Source of the DNA: Aurantibrevibacter sp041749595
Lineage (GTDB): Bacteria > Bacteroidota > Bacteroidia > Flavobacteriales > Flavobacteriaceae
Direction of reading: 5' to 3'
Assembly: GCA_041749595.1 (NCBI GenBank)
Contig: JBGTBA010000066.1
Location: forward strand, 7,184-71,183
DNA: 64,000 nucleotides
Position numbers and translations under genes: made by a program. Below, in pieces: positions 1 to 8,512 of this stretch; position 1 is the first letter of the stretch, and the number at the start of each line of letters is the position of its first letter. The notes below the pieces were generated by a model. That model was not told the DNA's origin. It ran no database searches and was given only the letters and a program-made list of their open reading frames with translations.

Positions 1-50
1 AGTAGTTTTTAACCTAAAATTGTGTCCTCTGTGTTCTTCAGTAAATACAA

Positions 51-914
51 TTAACCTAAATAGGTCTTTAATATTTTACTCCTGGAAGTATGCTTTAATC
101 TACGGATTGCTTTTTCTTTAATCTGCCGAACCCGTTCTCTGGTAAGGTCAAAAGTCTCGCCAATCTCTTCTAAGGTCATGGAATGCTGACCTGCCAATCC
201 GAAATATAGCCGAATTACATCTGCTTCTCTGGGGGTTAAGGTTTCCAATGCTCTTTCGATTTCTGTACGTAAAGACTCATGCAATAATTCCCTGTCGGGG
301 TTTGGAGATTCGCCACTTCGAAGTACGTCGTACAGGTTAGAATCTTCTCCGTCAATTAAAGGAGCATCCATGGATACGTGGCGGCCTGAATTTTTTAAGG
401 ATTGTTTTACGTCCTCAACGGTCATATCCAATTCTTTGGCGATTTCTTCTGCTGAAGGCACACGCTCATGCGCTTGCTCTAAAAAGGCAAAAGTCTTGTT
501 TATTTTATTGATGGAACCGATTTTATTTAACGGGAGACGAACAATGCGGGATTGTTCGGCCAAAGCCTGTAATATGGATTGACGGATCCACCAAACGGCA
601 TAGGAAATGAATTTAAAACCTCTTGTTTCATCAAAACGCTGTGCAGCTTTAATTAGTCCTAGGTTACCTTCATTAATTAAATCGGGTAATGTTAGGCCTT
701 GGTTTTGGTATTGCTTTGCAACGGACACCACAAATCTAAGATTGGCTTTTGTCAATTTTTCAAGGGCAGCCTGGTCTCCGGCCTTTATGCGTTGTGCCAA
801 TTCCACCTCTTCATCGGCGGTAATGAGGTCCACTTTGCCAATTTCCTGTAAATATTTGTCCAGGGAAGCGGTTTCCCTATTGGTAACCTGTTTTGTTATT
901 TTTAACTGTCTCAT
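51..914 (-). CDS. rpoD: RNA polymerase primary sigma factor RpoD/SigA
   Basis: Primary sigma-70 factor that directs RNA polymerase to housekeeping promoters. Region 1.2 is at about residues 15-47. Region 2, with the RpoD box DLINEGNLGLIKA and the WWIRQ melting motif, is at about 54-122. Region 3 follows, and region 4 with the LTRERVRQI helix-turn-helix is at about 227-275. At 287 residues it is the short Bacteroidota form, lacking region 1.1 and the large spacer of E. coli RpoD. This matches the TAnnTTTG promoter boxes seen throughout the window. A 7-bp inverted repeat lies in the leader about 20 nt before the start. It is the first of a co-directional minus-strand run. Confidence 0.97.
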   Translation of the reverse strand: MRQLKITKQVTNRETASLDKYLQEIGKVDLITADEEVELAQRIKAGDQAALEKLTKANLRFVVSVAKQYQNQGLTLPDLINEGNLGLIKAAQRFDETRGFKFISYAVWWIRQSILQALAEQSRIVRLPLNKIGSINKINKTFAFLEQAHERVPSAEEIAKELDMTVEDVKQSLKNSGRHVSMDAPLIDGEDSNLYDVLRSGESPNPDRELLHESLRTEIERALETLTPREADVIRLYFGLAGQHSMTLEEIGETFDLTRERVRQIKEKAIRRLKHTSRSKILKTYLG

Positions 915-933
915 TTAAATTTTCCTTTCTAAA

Positions 934-950
934 TTAGGTTCGCAACCTAA
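934..950 (-). promoter_or_regulatory. Palindrome in the rpoD leader
   Basis: TTAGGTT and AACCTAA flank a 3-base spacer, giving a perfect 7-bp inverted repeat that ends 20 bases upstream of the rpoD start codon. It could be an RNA hairpin or an operator. No clear TAnnTTTG box was found upstream, so its position relative to the transcript start is unknown. Confidence 0.4.
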
Positions 951-1031
951 AGGATTGCAAATGGTTATACGTTGAAAAGATATGAATGTTACAAATAAGG
1001 TATTAATTTTTGATTTTTTAGATGAGATGTG

Positions 1032-1064
1032 TAAAAAAAGCCCCAATCGGTTTGGATTGGGGCT
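1032..1064 (-). terminator. Rho-independent terminator of pnp
   Basis: Read on the minus strand, AGCCCCAATC pairs perfectly with GATTGGGGCT over 10 bp around a 6-nt loop and is followed by seven T. It lies 25 bases after the pnp stop codon and separates pnp from rpoD. Confidence 0.9.
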
Positions 1065-1088
1065 AATTATTTGTATGATCAAGGTAGA

Positions 1089-3305
1089 TTAATCCCTTCT
1101 GGGTTTTCTGTCCCTGTCCCTGGAATCCCTTCCCCTGTCGTTCCGGTCCCTGTCATTTCTTTCACGGGGAGGCCTTTCCACAAAACCTTCCGGTTTTGGC
1201 AACAAGGCTTTACGGGAAACTTTTTCTTTCCGGGTTTTAGGGTCTGTACCGAGGTATTTCACTTCAAAAACATCGCCCATGTTCACTACATCGGAAACAT
1301 TTTCGGTACGCTCCCAAGCCAGTTCGGAAACATGTAGCAACACCTCATTTCCAGGAGCGTTTGTGTATTCCACAACAGCGCCGAAATCTAACATTTTTAT
1401 CACTTTTACCTCATAAGCACCTCCAATTTGTGGTTTAAACATTAAGGAGTCTATTTTGGCCAATACCGCTGCAATGCCATCAGGGTCTGTTCCAAGAATT
1501 TCCACAATACCTTCTTCCGTAACGGGATCTTCGTTGATTACTATAGTGGTTTTCGTGGCTTTCTGCAATTCTTGGATCACTTTTCCGCCAGGACCTATCA
1601 AGGCACCGATAAAACTTCCGGGAATCGTTGTGGTCACAATTTTTGGGGCGTGGCGTTTTACTTCCGCATTAGGTTTTGCAATGGTCTCCGTCAGTTTAGA
1701 TAGGATGTGCATACGGCCTTCACGAGCCTGTTTCAAAGCTTTTATTAAAATATCATAGGGCATGCCCTTGATCTTCATGTCCATTTGGCATGCAGTAATG
1801 CCGTCTGCTGTTCCGGTCACTTTAAAATCCATATCCCCCAGATGGTCCTCATCACCCAAGATATCGGATAGAACGGCAAAGCGGTCACCATCGGTGATCA
1901 ACCCCATGGCGATTCCGGACACAGGTTTTTTCATTTGGATACCCGCATCCATTAATGCCATGGTGCCCGCGCAAACGGTGGCCATGGATGAAGAACCGTT
2001 GGATTCCAGTACTTCTGAAACAATCCTGACCGTGTAAGGGCACTCGGCAGGGATCATCCCTTTTAAGGCACGTTGTGCCAAGTTCCCGTGACCAATTTCG
2101 CGACGCGAAGTTCCCCGTAAGGGGTGCGCCTCTCCTGTGGAAAACGGCGGAAAATTATAGTGCAGGTAAAATTTCTCCTCGCCCTCATAAGAAGGCATAT
2201 CAATTTGGTTGGCTTCTCGGGAAGTACCCAAAGTAACCGTGGCCAATGCTTGGGTTTCCCCTCGGGTGAAGATTGCCGAACCGTGAACAGAGGGTAGATA
2301 ATCCACTTCGCACCATATGGGCCTAATGTCAGTGGTCTTTCTCCCGTCCAAGCGTAGCCCTTCCGCAAGTGTAAGCTCCCTTACGGCTTCTTTTTCAACT
2401 TTATGGAAATAACCTTTGATCAGACTTTCGTTATCAGCCAGTTCTTCTTCTGTGAACAAGGCAAGAACCTCTTCTTTTACGGCATCAAATGCCTCACTTC
2501 GCTCTCTTTTCCCATGACCACCTTTTGCAATGGCATATATTTTCTTGTAGGCCGCTTCACGGATTCTGGCCGCAATGGCCTCATCTGTTTTTGCAGGGGC
2601 ATATTCACGAACCTGTTTTTTGCCGAAAGCTTCCGCCAAACGTATCTGAGCGGCACATTGAATTTTAATGGCTTCATGGGCAAATCGAATAGCGTCTGCC
2701 ATTTCTTCTTCGCTGATTTCCTTCATTTCGCCTTCAACCATCATCACGGAGTCCATGGAAGCGCCAATAACCATATCTATGTCCGATTCCAATAATTGAC
2801 TTCGGTTAGGATTAATGATAAACTGGCCGTTTATTCTTCCTACCCGCGCTTCGGAAATAGCACATTCAAAGGGAATGTCGGACAGTTGTAAGGCGGCGGA
2901 TGCGGCCAAGCCGGCCAACGCATCGGGCATTACATCTTCGTCGTGCGACATTAATTGGATCATGACCTGTGTCTCGGTCCTGTAATCTGATGGGAACAGG
3001 GGTCGCAATACGCGGTCCACAATACGCATCGTCAATACTTCCCCGTCGCTGGGCCTGGCCTCCCTTTTGAAGAAACCACCGGGGTAACGGCCTGCGGCCG
3101 CAAATTTTTCCCTGTAATCAACGGTCAGTGGAAAGAAGTCCAGCGTACTTTCTTTATATGAGGATACCACCGTGCAGAGCAACATGGCATCGCCCATTTG
3201 GACAACGACCGACCCATGGGCCTGTTTTGCCAATTTTCCGGTTTCAATAGAAATGGTTCTACCGTCACCAAGGTCTATGACCTCTCTAAAAACTTTTGGA
3301 ATCAT
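1089..3305 (-). CDS. pnp: Polyribonucleotide nucleotidyltransferase (PNPase)
   Basis: Phosphorolytic 3'-5' exoribonuclease of RNA decay, also able to add 3' tails. It has two RNase PH-like domains (about 10-230 and 310-540), the second carrying the FSTGEAHPLRGTSRREIGHG active-site block. A KH domain with GPGG follows at about 556-615, then an S1 domain at about 625-695. The last 30 or so residues are almost only R, D, N and K, a disordered RNA-binding-like tail. Length of 738 is normal with this tail. rpsO lies immediately upstream, the conserved rpsO-pnp order. The leader has a 6-bp hairpin, suggestive of autoregulation as in E. coli although the sequence is unrelated. Confidence 0.98.
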   Translation of the reverse strand: MIPKVFREVIDLGDGRTISIETGKLAKQAHGSVVVQMGDAMLLCTVVSSYKESTLDFFPLTVDYREKFAAAGRYPGGFFKREARPSDGEVLTMRIVDRVLRPLFPSDYRTETQVMIQLMSHDEDVMPDALAGLAASAALQLSDIPFECAISEARVGRINGQFIINPNRSQLLESDIDMVIGASMDSVMMVEGEMKEISEEEMADAIRFAHEAIKIQCAAQIRLAEAFGKKQVREYAPAKTDEAIAARIREAAYKKIYAIAKGGHGKRERSEAFDAVKEEVLALFTEEELADNESLIKGYFHKVEKEAVRELTLAEGLRLDGRKTTDIRPIWCEVDYLPSVHGSAIFTRGETQALATVTLGTSREANQIDMPSYEGEEKFYLHYNFPPFSTGEAHPLRGTSRREIGHGNLAQRALKGMIPAECPYTVRIVSEVLESNGSSSMATVCAGTMALMDAGIQMKKPVSGIAMGLITDGDRFAVLSDILGDEDHLGDMDFKVTGTADGITACQMDMKIKGMPYDILIKALKQAREGRMHILSKLTETIAKPNAEVKRHAPKIVTTTIPGSFIGALIGPGGKVIQELQKATKTTIVINEDPVTEEGIVEILGTDPDGIAAVLAKIDSLMFKPQIGGAYEVKVIKMLDFGAVVEYTNAPGNEVLLHVSELAWERTENVSDVVNMGDVFEVKYLGTDPKTRKEKVSRKALLPKPEGFVERPPRERNDRDRNDRGRDSRDRDRKPRRD

Positions 3306-3353
3306 AAATTTGAATTAAAACCTGATTATACCCAGATTTGTTAAACATGGTCT

Positions 3354-3371
3354 ACCGTCTTACCGGACGGT
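3354..3371 (-). promoter_or_regulatory. Hairpin in the pnp leader
   Basis: ACCGTC and GACGGT form a 6-bp stem around TTACCG, about 50 bases upstream of the pnp start. In E. coli an unrelated leader stem is cut by RNase III and then lets PNPase repress its own mRNA. Here only the inverted repeat is seen; the role is inferred. Confidence 0.3.
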
Positions 3372-3492
3372 CAGGGTTGTGTTGTTGTGTTGACCAATGA
3401 AAAACCATGTGCAAGCTTTTTGTATGCATCCTTGGATAGACTTTTTTGAGTATCCCCAAGATTAAATCCAAAAAAAAAATCGGGGCAATTAT

Positions 3493-3522
3493 AAAAAATG
3501 GGGGAGGTATGAACCTCTCCCC
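3493..3522 (-). terminator. Terminator after rpsO
   Basis: On the minus strand, GGGGAGAGGT and ACCTCCCC(C) can pair with one bulge around a 4-nt loop, followed by ATTTTTTA. It begins 5 bases after the rpsO stop codon. It is probably leaky or regulatory if rpsO and pnp share a transcript. Confidence 0.65.
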
Positions 3523-3526
3523 TGGA

Positions 3527-3796
3527 TTATTTACGGATATCCAACTCTTTTATTATGGCACGGTATCTAGCAATGTCCTTTTTCTTTAAATAATCCAAAA
3601 GACTTTTTCTCTTGCCCACCAATTTTACCAACGAACGTTCCGTATTAAAATCGTGGCGGTTCTTTTTTAAATGCTCCGTAAGGTGGTTTATACGATACGT
3701 GAACAGGGCGATTTGGCCTTCGGCAGATCCTGTGTTCTTTTCTGATGCGCCGTGTTTTTTGAAAATTTCGGCCTTTGCTTCTTTGTCTAAATACAT
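3527..3796 (-). CDS. rpsO: 30S ribosomal protein S15
   Basis: Primary 16S-binding protein of the small subunit, 89 residues, the usual length. The alpha-helical family pattern is clear, including the DTGSAEGQ-like segment (here NTGSAEGQIALFTYRI), then HLKKNRHDFNTERSL and the GKRKSLLDYL signature. A perfect TATATTTG box lies at 3850-3857. The transcript would begin with a 7-bp hairpin about 47 nt before the start, a plausible site for S15 self-regulation as known for other bacterial rpsO leaders. Confidence 0.98.
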   Translation of the reverse strand: MYLDKEAKAEIFKKHGASEKNTGSAEGQIALFTYRINHLTEHLKKNRHDFNTERSLVKLVGKRKSLLDYLKKKDIARYRAIIKELDIRK

Positions 3797-3827
3797 TCCA
3801 ATATTAATTTAATGATTTTTATGTATG

Positions 3828-3844
3828 TGATTGATTTTCAATCA
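3828..3844 (-). promoter_or_regulatory. 5'-terminal hairpin of the rpsO mRNA
   Basis: TGATTGA and TCAATCA form a perfect 7-bp inverted repeat with a 3-nt loop. Given the -7 box at 3850-3857, transcription should start at about 3843, so the hairpin is the first structure in the mRNA. A role in autoregulation or 5'-end protection is inferred. Confidence 0.4.
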
Positions 3845-3849
3845 GGGCG

Positions 3850-3857
3850 CAAATATA
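3850..3857 (-). promoter_or_regulatory. rpsO promoter -7 box
   Basis: TATATTTG on the minus strand is an exact match to the Bacteroidota -7 consensus TAnnTTTG, about 54 bases before the start codon. No clear -33 TTG was found. Confidence 0.6.
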
Positions 3858-3860
3858 CCA

Positions 3861-4730
3861 TTATTTTTTTAACGACCTAATGGGATTGTTCTCAATTAGA
3901 TCGATATATAGGTTTATTCTGGTCTTAAGATCCCGGCGATGAACGATAAAGTCCAAAAAACCGTGTTCCAACACAAATTCGGCGGTTTGGAAACCTTCCG
4001 GCAGTTCTTTGCCCGTAGCTTCCTTAACCACGCGCGGCCCTGCAAAACCTATTAACGCCCCGGGTTCGGAGACATTGATATCGCCCAACATGGCATAGGA
4101 GGCAGTGGTCCCTCCCGTGGTGGGGTCAGTACACAAGGAAATATAGGGAATGCCGGCTTCGGAAAGTTGGGCCAATTTGGCGGCCGTCTTGGCCAATTGC
4201 ATTAACGATAGTGCGGCTTCCATCATCCGTGCCCCACCAGATTTAGATATCATTAAAAAAGGGATCTGCTTTTTAATGGCATGGTCAATGGCCCGGGCTA
4301 TTTTTTCGCCCACTACACTGCCCATGGAACCACCGATAAAGCTGAAATCCATACAGGCCACGACCAAATCCTTCCCAAGTGATTTTCCCACGGCGGTCCT
4401 CACGGCATCTTTTAATCCCGTCTTCTTTTGGGCGGCTTTTAACCGATCCGTGTATGCTTTGGTATCCACAAATTTCAATGGATCTTTCGAGGTTAATTTG
4501 GCGTCCAATTCTGTGAACACATTGTCATCAAAAAGAATTTCAAAATATTCCTTGCTTCCTATCTGTACATGGTAATCATCTTCCGGACTTACGTAAAAGT
4601 TTCTTGCCAATTCCTCGGATTCCACGATTTTTCCCGTAGGGGATTTGTACCAAAGCCCTCTGGGGGTATCTTTTTTCTGTTCAGTGGAAGTCTGTATTCC
4701 CTTTTCTTTTCTTTTAAACCAAGATGACAT
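3861..4730 (-). CDS. accD: Acetyl-CoA carboxylase carboxyltransferase subunit beta
   Basis: Beta half of the carboxyltransferase that moves CO2 from biotin to acetyl-CoA, the first step of fatty acid synthesis. The crotonase-like core is clear, with VVACMDFSFIGGSMGSVVGEKI, SGGARMMEA and CTDPTTGGTTASYAMLGD. The odd part is the N-terminus. In E. coli AccD this region is a four-cysteine zinc ribbon; here the aligned residues 29-52 read YKSPTG...YVSPEDDYHV, with no cysteine left. Length of 289 is normal. I recall the same cysteine-free form in other flavobacteria, so it is probably a lineage trait and not a broken gene. fbaA lies just upstream on the same strand. Confidence 0.96.
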   Translation of the reverse strand: MSSWFKRKEKGIQTSTEQKKDTPRGLWYKSPTGKIVESEELARNFYVSPEDDYHVQIGSKEYFEILFDDNVFTELDAKLTSKDPLKFVDTKAYTDRLKAAQKKTGLKDAVRTAVGKSLGKDLVVACMDFSFIGGSMGSVVGEKIARAIDHAIKKQIPFLMISKSGGARMMEAALSLMQLAKTAAKLAQLSEAGIPYISLCTDPTTGGTTASYAMLGDINVSEPGALIGFAGPRVVKEATGKELPEGFQTAEFVLEHGFLDFIVHRRDLKTRINLYIDLIENNPIRSLKK

Positions 4731-4765
4731 AGCCGGGGGATTGATATTAACGGATTTAATGGAAA

Positions 4766-5833
4766 TTATAACGTGTTTACGTTGTTCAAATCTTCAAATG
4801 CTTTTTTCAAACGCGCTACAAAGGTCTTTTCTCCTTCCCGCAACCAGACCCTTGGATCATAATATTTCTTATTGGGCTCATCGGCCCCATTTGGATTGCC
4901 AATTTGGGATTGCAGATAGTCCTTTTTATTTTGAACATAATTTCTGATTCCCTCTAAAAATGCATATTGCAAATCGGTATCAATGTTCATTTTAATTACG
5001 CCGTAGCCAATTGCTTCGCGAATTTCCGCAACAGTGGAACCAGAACCACCATGGAAAACAAAATCGATGTGGTTTTGTTCAACGCCATATTTTTTGGAGA
5101 TGAATTCCTGAGAGTTTTTAAGGATTTTAGGGGTTAATTTTACGTTTCCGGGCTTATACACCCCGTGTACGTTGCCAAATGCGGCCGCAATGGTAAACCT
5201 ATGGCTTATCTTGGACAGTTCCTCATAGGCATAGGCCACTTCTTCCGGCTGTGTATATAACTTGGAATCATCTGCGTTCGAATTGTCCACACCATCCTCT
5301 TCACCACCTGTAATGCCCAATTCTATCTCCAAGGTCATGTTCATTTTAGCCATACGGGACAAGTATTTTTTGCAGATCTCAATGTTTTCTTCCAAAGGTT
5401 CTTCGGACAGATCTATCATGTGCGAACTGTAGAGCGGTTTTCCCGTCCCTGCAAAATGTTTTTCGCCGGCATCCAAAAGGCCGTCCAACCAAGGCAAAAG
5501 TTTTTTTGCACAATGGTCCGTGTGCAATATAACGGTTGCCCCGTAAGCCTCGGCCAGTTGATGGATATGTTTTGCTCCCGCAACACCACCCAAAATTGCG
5601 GCTTTTTGGCCTTCATTGGATAATCCTTTGCCAGCGTTGAACTGGGCACCGCCATTGGAAAATTGTATTATTACCGGGGAATTTAAACTTGCGGCGGTTT
5701 CCAATACCCCATTGATTGTATTGGAACCGATTACATTTACCGCCGGGAGTGCGAACCCCTTCTTTTTTGCATAACTGAAAATTTCCTGAACCTCATTCCC
5801 CGTGGCAACTCCGGGCTTTATATTGTGCGCCAT
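4766..5833 (-). CDS. fbaA: Class II fructose-bisphosphate aldolase
   Basis: Zinc-dependent aldolase interconverting fructose 1,6-bisphosphate with dihydroxyacetone phosphate and glyceraldehyde 3-phosphate. It is the E. coli FbaA type (355 residues), with the zinc-site segment ILHTDHCAKK at about 105-115, the ELGITGGEEDGVD stretch near 175-187 and the phosphate-binding HGGSGS near 262. A perfect TACTTTTG promoter box lies about 38 bases upstream. accD follows 35 bases downstream and may be cotranscribed, giving a pairing of glycolysis with lipid synthesis. Confidence 0.97.
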   Translation of the reverse strand: MAHNIKPGVATGNEVQEIFSYAKKKGFALPAVNVIGSNTINGVLETAASLNSPVIIQFSNGGAQFNAGKGLSNEGQKAAILGGVAGAKHIHQLAEAYGATVILHTDHCAKKLLPWLDGLLDAGEKHFAGTGKPLYSSHMIDLSEEPLEENIEICKKYLSRMAKMNMTLEIELGITGGEEDGVDNSNADDSKLYTQPEEVAYAYEELSKISHRFTIAAAFGNVHGVYKPGNVKLTPKILKNSQEFISKKYGVEQNHIDFVFHGGSGSTVAEIREAIGYGVIKMNIDTDLQYAFLEGIRNYVQNKKDYLQSQIGNPNGADEPNKKYYDPRVWLREGEKTFVARLKKAFEDLNNVNTL

Positions 5834-5870
5834 AACTTTATAGTATGTTTGTTTATAATTCTGAATGCGA

Positions 5871-5878
5871 CAAAAGTA
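5871..5878 (-). promoter_or_regulatory. fbaA promoter -7 box
   Basis: TACTTTTG on the minus strand matches TAnnTTTG exactly. The predicted transcript start is near 5864, giving a leader of about 30 nt. Confidence 0.6.
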
Positions 5879-5893
5879 ATAAAATAATTAGGT

Positions 5894-8488
5894 CTAAAAC
5901 GGATAATTTATCCCTATTTGGGGAACAACGCTTGCAAAATTGTACTCCCTAAACCATCTTTTTGAAGGATCTTCGGCCGGATTATAGGTCTTAAAACCAA
6001 AATCTACCCTAAAGACAAAATAAGTAAAATCGTACCGTATGCCAAAACCGGTTCCCAGGGCAATATCTTCCAGAGAGCTTAGGCCATTAAATGTGGCGTT
6101 GGGATCTTCTATGTTGTCCCATATGTTCCATATATTCCCCGCATCTGCAAATAATGCCCCTTTAATATCCCCTGCTATGGGAAATCTAAATTCCAGATTT
6201 AAGGCCAGTTTAAGGTTCGCCTCATTAAAATCGTTTATATCTTTGGTTTTCCCCGGTCCAAGAGAGTACGGAAACCATGCCCTATTATCATTGGCCCCAC
6301 CGGCAAAATAGCTACGTACAAAAGGTATATTGTCTGAGTTTCCATAGGGAACGGCAATCCCAAAAAAACCTCTGAAGGCCACTATGTTTGAATGGGAAAG
6401 ATCCCAATGTTTAATAAAATCGAATTCGGTTTTTACGTACTGGGAATAGGGAACCCCGAAGACTAGTAGATCTTTGTTCTCGTTTTTGTTGAAGGGGATT
6501 AGGGAAGAAATACCGGTGAGCAGGTTTCCCGCACTTTCCAATTTGAACCTGAATTGATAGAAATCATTGTCATTTATTCCATTCTTGCTGTTTTTGTTAA
6601 ATGTATAATTTGTGGCAAAAATCAGGTTGTTCTCTGTTAGCCTTTGCCTTCGTTCCTCAATGTTTCCCACCTCGTTAAAATCGTCCGGAGTCGAGGGAAC
6701 CTCTCTATTTAAAATCGCTTTTGTAAAACCCGACGCCCCTTCTGGGATAATCAGTCTTTGCGGGTCATTGGGGTCATTTGATGGCTCAAAGAATTGGGAA
6801 AGGCTTCCCTCTTCCTGAAAACCATCTGCGATCGCATCCAACCGATTAAAGGTGTTTTGAAAAACGTTGAAAAATCGGGCTGAGTTAACATTCCGCACAA
6901 ATTGAATGTTCAACAGTTCAATGGCGTGTTTTTTAGAATCGGAAGGAGACCAATTATACCCAAGGAGACTATTGAACGTCTGTTTGTCCAGACCAATGTT
7001 TTTTTGAAAACTTGTCCCCACGGATATCTTCGTCTGTGGAAGCATATAATAGGGTATTATTTTTTTAGTGACCGGTATGGGAGCCCAGATCCTGGGGAAG
7101 ACCAAATTAATATCGGCCCCTATCTCCGAAAAATAATCCTCGGATAAAGAAGTGTCTCCCAATAGGCCAAATGAACCGCGCGCGGATAAGCTCAATGTTT
7201 CTGCCCCACCGAAAATGTTCCGGGTGACCAAAGATGTGCTAAAAGCGGCCCCCACTCTTTGTATGTTGGAATGTGTAATGTCAAAATCCTGCCCCAGTGA
7301 ATACTTGGGTCTGGAAGATAAATAAATATTGGAAACCAATTTTGTCTGGGTACTGTCTTCCACCAATTCAATATTGGGATATTTGAAAGTGTTTAAATTG
7401 ATGATCTGCCTATAGGACCTAACCCTATCCAAATCCCTATAAATACTGTCTTTGGCAAAAAAAACGGCATCGGTGAGGGCCTTGGGCCTATAGCGCAATT
7501 TTTCAGTGCTGTAATATATGGTATAGCCATCGTATTCAACAGATTTTAATTCTTCTTGGCCTGCACCAAATATATGGTCCGCATAAATATTTACTTTACT
7601 GAAACGATGTACTTTATATTCTGATGTGGACGTAGTGTTGTCCCCTCCTTTTTTTAAATTGTCTATGTGTAGTTCCACATCCATGTTTTGATCATCGGAC
7701 AATTTCATCGTGTCCCGGAAAATATCATAGGTTATGGCACTTTCCTGAAAGTTATGGATACCGGAGTTGCGAAAAAGAGAAGTAAGTCTTTCACGTTCGT
7801 TGTTAAAATCCACGAGATCAAATTGTTTCCCTTTTTTAATATTGGAATCTTTGGCATGCAGGGCGTAAATGGAATCTATAGCTTTGGAGGCTATTTTATT
7901 GGAAAAGGAATCTATCATAAACGGCTTTCCCAAGGATATTTCGTAATTGATACCGGCCCTTCGTTTTCTCTTGGAATCGATGATGGAATAGGTGGCATTG
8001 TTGTTGAAATATCCTTTGCTACCGTAATAGGCACGCAGCCGTTCCAAAGTTTTCCTTGTCCTCGAGGTGTCAATGATGACCGGAGCCTCACCTATATTTT
8101 TGAGCCATGTGTTAAGTCCCTTTACCATAAAGGACTCCCCTAGCTGATCTACCTGTTTTTTTGACAAAAAACCAACCAGCCGTTTTTCCCTCTTTCCCTT
8201 TCGTGCCAACCAGTTTTGATAAGAGGAATCCGGATTTACTTTGGCAAGATTGTACAGGTTAAGGCGCAAAGGATACCCTAACAGGCTACTACTGTTGGGT
8301 TTTTGTATGATAAGGCTTTGCACGTCTTCATCCATTACCTTTTTACCATCGGCAAGGATATTGTTCTTTGTCAATAGAAACCCATCGTCCCCAACCCTTT
8401 TAACGGCGTTGCATGAAGTTATTGTAATGGCAAGCAATATTAAGCCTATTTTTGCAGTGTTTGTTTTAAGACGCATGCGGGTCATCAT
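5894..8488 (-). CDS. BamA/TamA-family outer-membrane barrel lipoprotein
   Basis: Omp85-superfamily protein: an N-terminal lipoprotein signal with lipobox ITSC (Cys26 from this start), POTRA-like repeats over about residues 60-420, and a C-terminal beta-barrel ending in aromatic NYPF. Motifs such as NRAWFPYSLGPG and LEFRFPIAGDIKGALFADAGNIW are typical of the bacterial surface antigen domain. It probably helps insert or assemble outer-membrane proteins, like TamA. The open frame extends 14 codons further up, but a TATTTTTG box at 8495-8502 rules that out, so the start is the Met at 8488 or 8476. It is divergent from the methyltransferase gene. Confidence 0.88.
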   Translation of the reverse strand: MMTRMRLKTNTAKIGLILLAITITSCNAVKRVGDDGFLLTKNNILADGKKVMDEDVQSLIIQKPNSSSLLGYPLRLNLYNLAKVNPDSSYQNWLARKGKREKRLVGFLSKKQVDQLGESFMVKGLNTWLKNIGEAPVIIDTSRTRKTLERLRAYYGSKGYFNNNATYSIIDSKRKRRAGINYEISLGKPFMIDSFSNKIASKAIDSIYALHAKDSNIKKGKQFDLVDFNNERERLTSLFRNSGIHNFQESAITYDIFRDTMKLSDDQNMDVELHIDNLKKGGDNTTSTSEYKVHRFSKVNIYADHIFGAGQEELKSVEYDGYTIYYSTEKLRYRPKALTDAVFFAKDSIYRDLDRVRSYRQIINLNTFKYPNIELVEDSTQTKLVSNIYLSSRPKYSLGQDFDITHSNIQRVGAAFSTSLVTRNIFGGAETLSLSARGSFGLLGDTSLSEDYFSEIGADINLVFPRIWAPIPVTKKIIPYYMLPQTKISVGTSFQKNIGLDKQTFNSLLGYNWSPSDSKKHAIELLNIQFVRNVNSARFFNVFQNTFNRLDAIADGFQEEGSLSQFFEPSNDPNDPQRLIIPEGASGFTKAILNREVPSTPDDFNEVGNIEERRQRLTENNLIFATNYTFNKNSKNGINDNDFYQFRFKLESAGNLLTGISSLIPFNKNENKDLLVFGVPYSQYVKTEFDFIKHWDLSHSNIVAFRGFFGIAVPYGNSDNIPFVRSYFAGGANDNRAWFPYSLGPGKTKDINDFNEANLKLALNLEFRFPIAGDIKGALFADAGNIWNIWDNIEDPNATFNGLSSLEDIALGTGFGIRYDFTYFVFRVDFGFKTYNPAEDPSKRWFREYNFASVVPQIGINYPF

Positions 8489-8494
8489 AGGGTT

Positions 8495-8502
8495 CAAAAA
8501 TA
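8495..8502 (-). promoter_or_regulatory. Promoter -7 box abutting the TamA-like gene
   Basis: TATTTTTG on the minus strand matches TAnnTTTG. With the usual 5-7 nt spacing, transcription would begin at about the first base of the start codon (8488), implying a leaderless mRNA. Confidence 0.55.
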
Positions 8503-8512
8503 CATTATTTGT

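Noticed and set aside
2403..2795. 130-codon plus-strand ORF opposite pnp
   Set aside because: Shadow of pnp; F/H/C-rich composition typical of antisense reading.
4150..4575. 141-codon plus-strand ORF opposite accD
   Set aside because: Antisense shadow of a strongly conserved coding sequence; no independent features.
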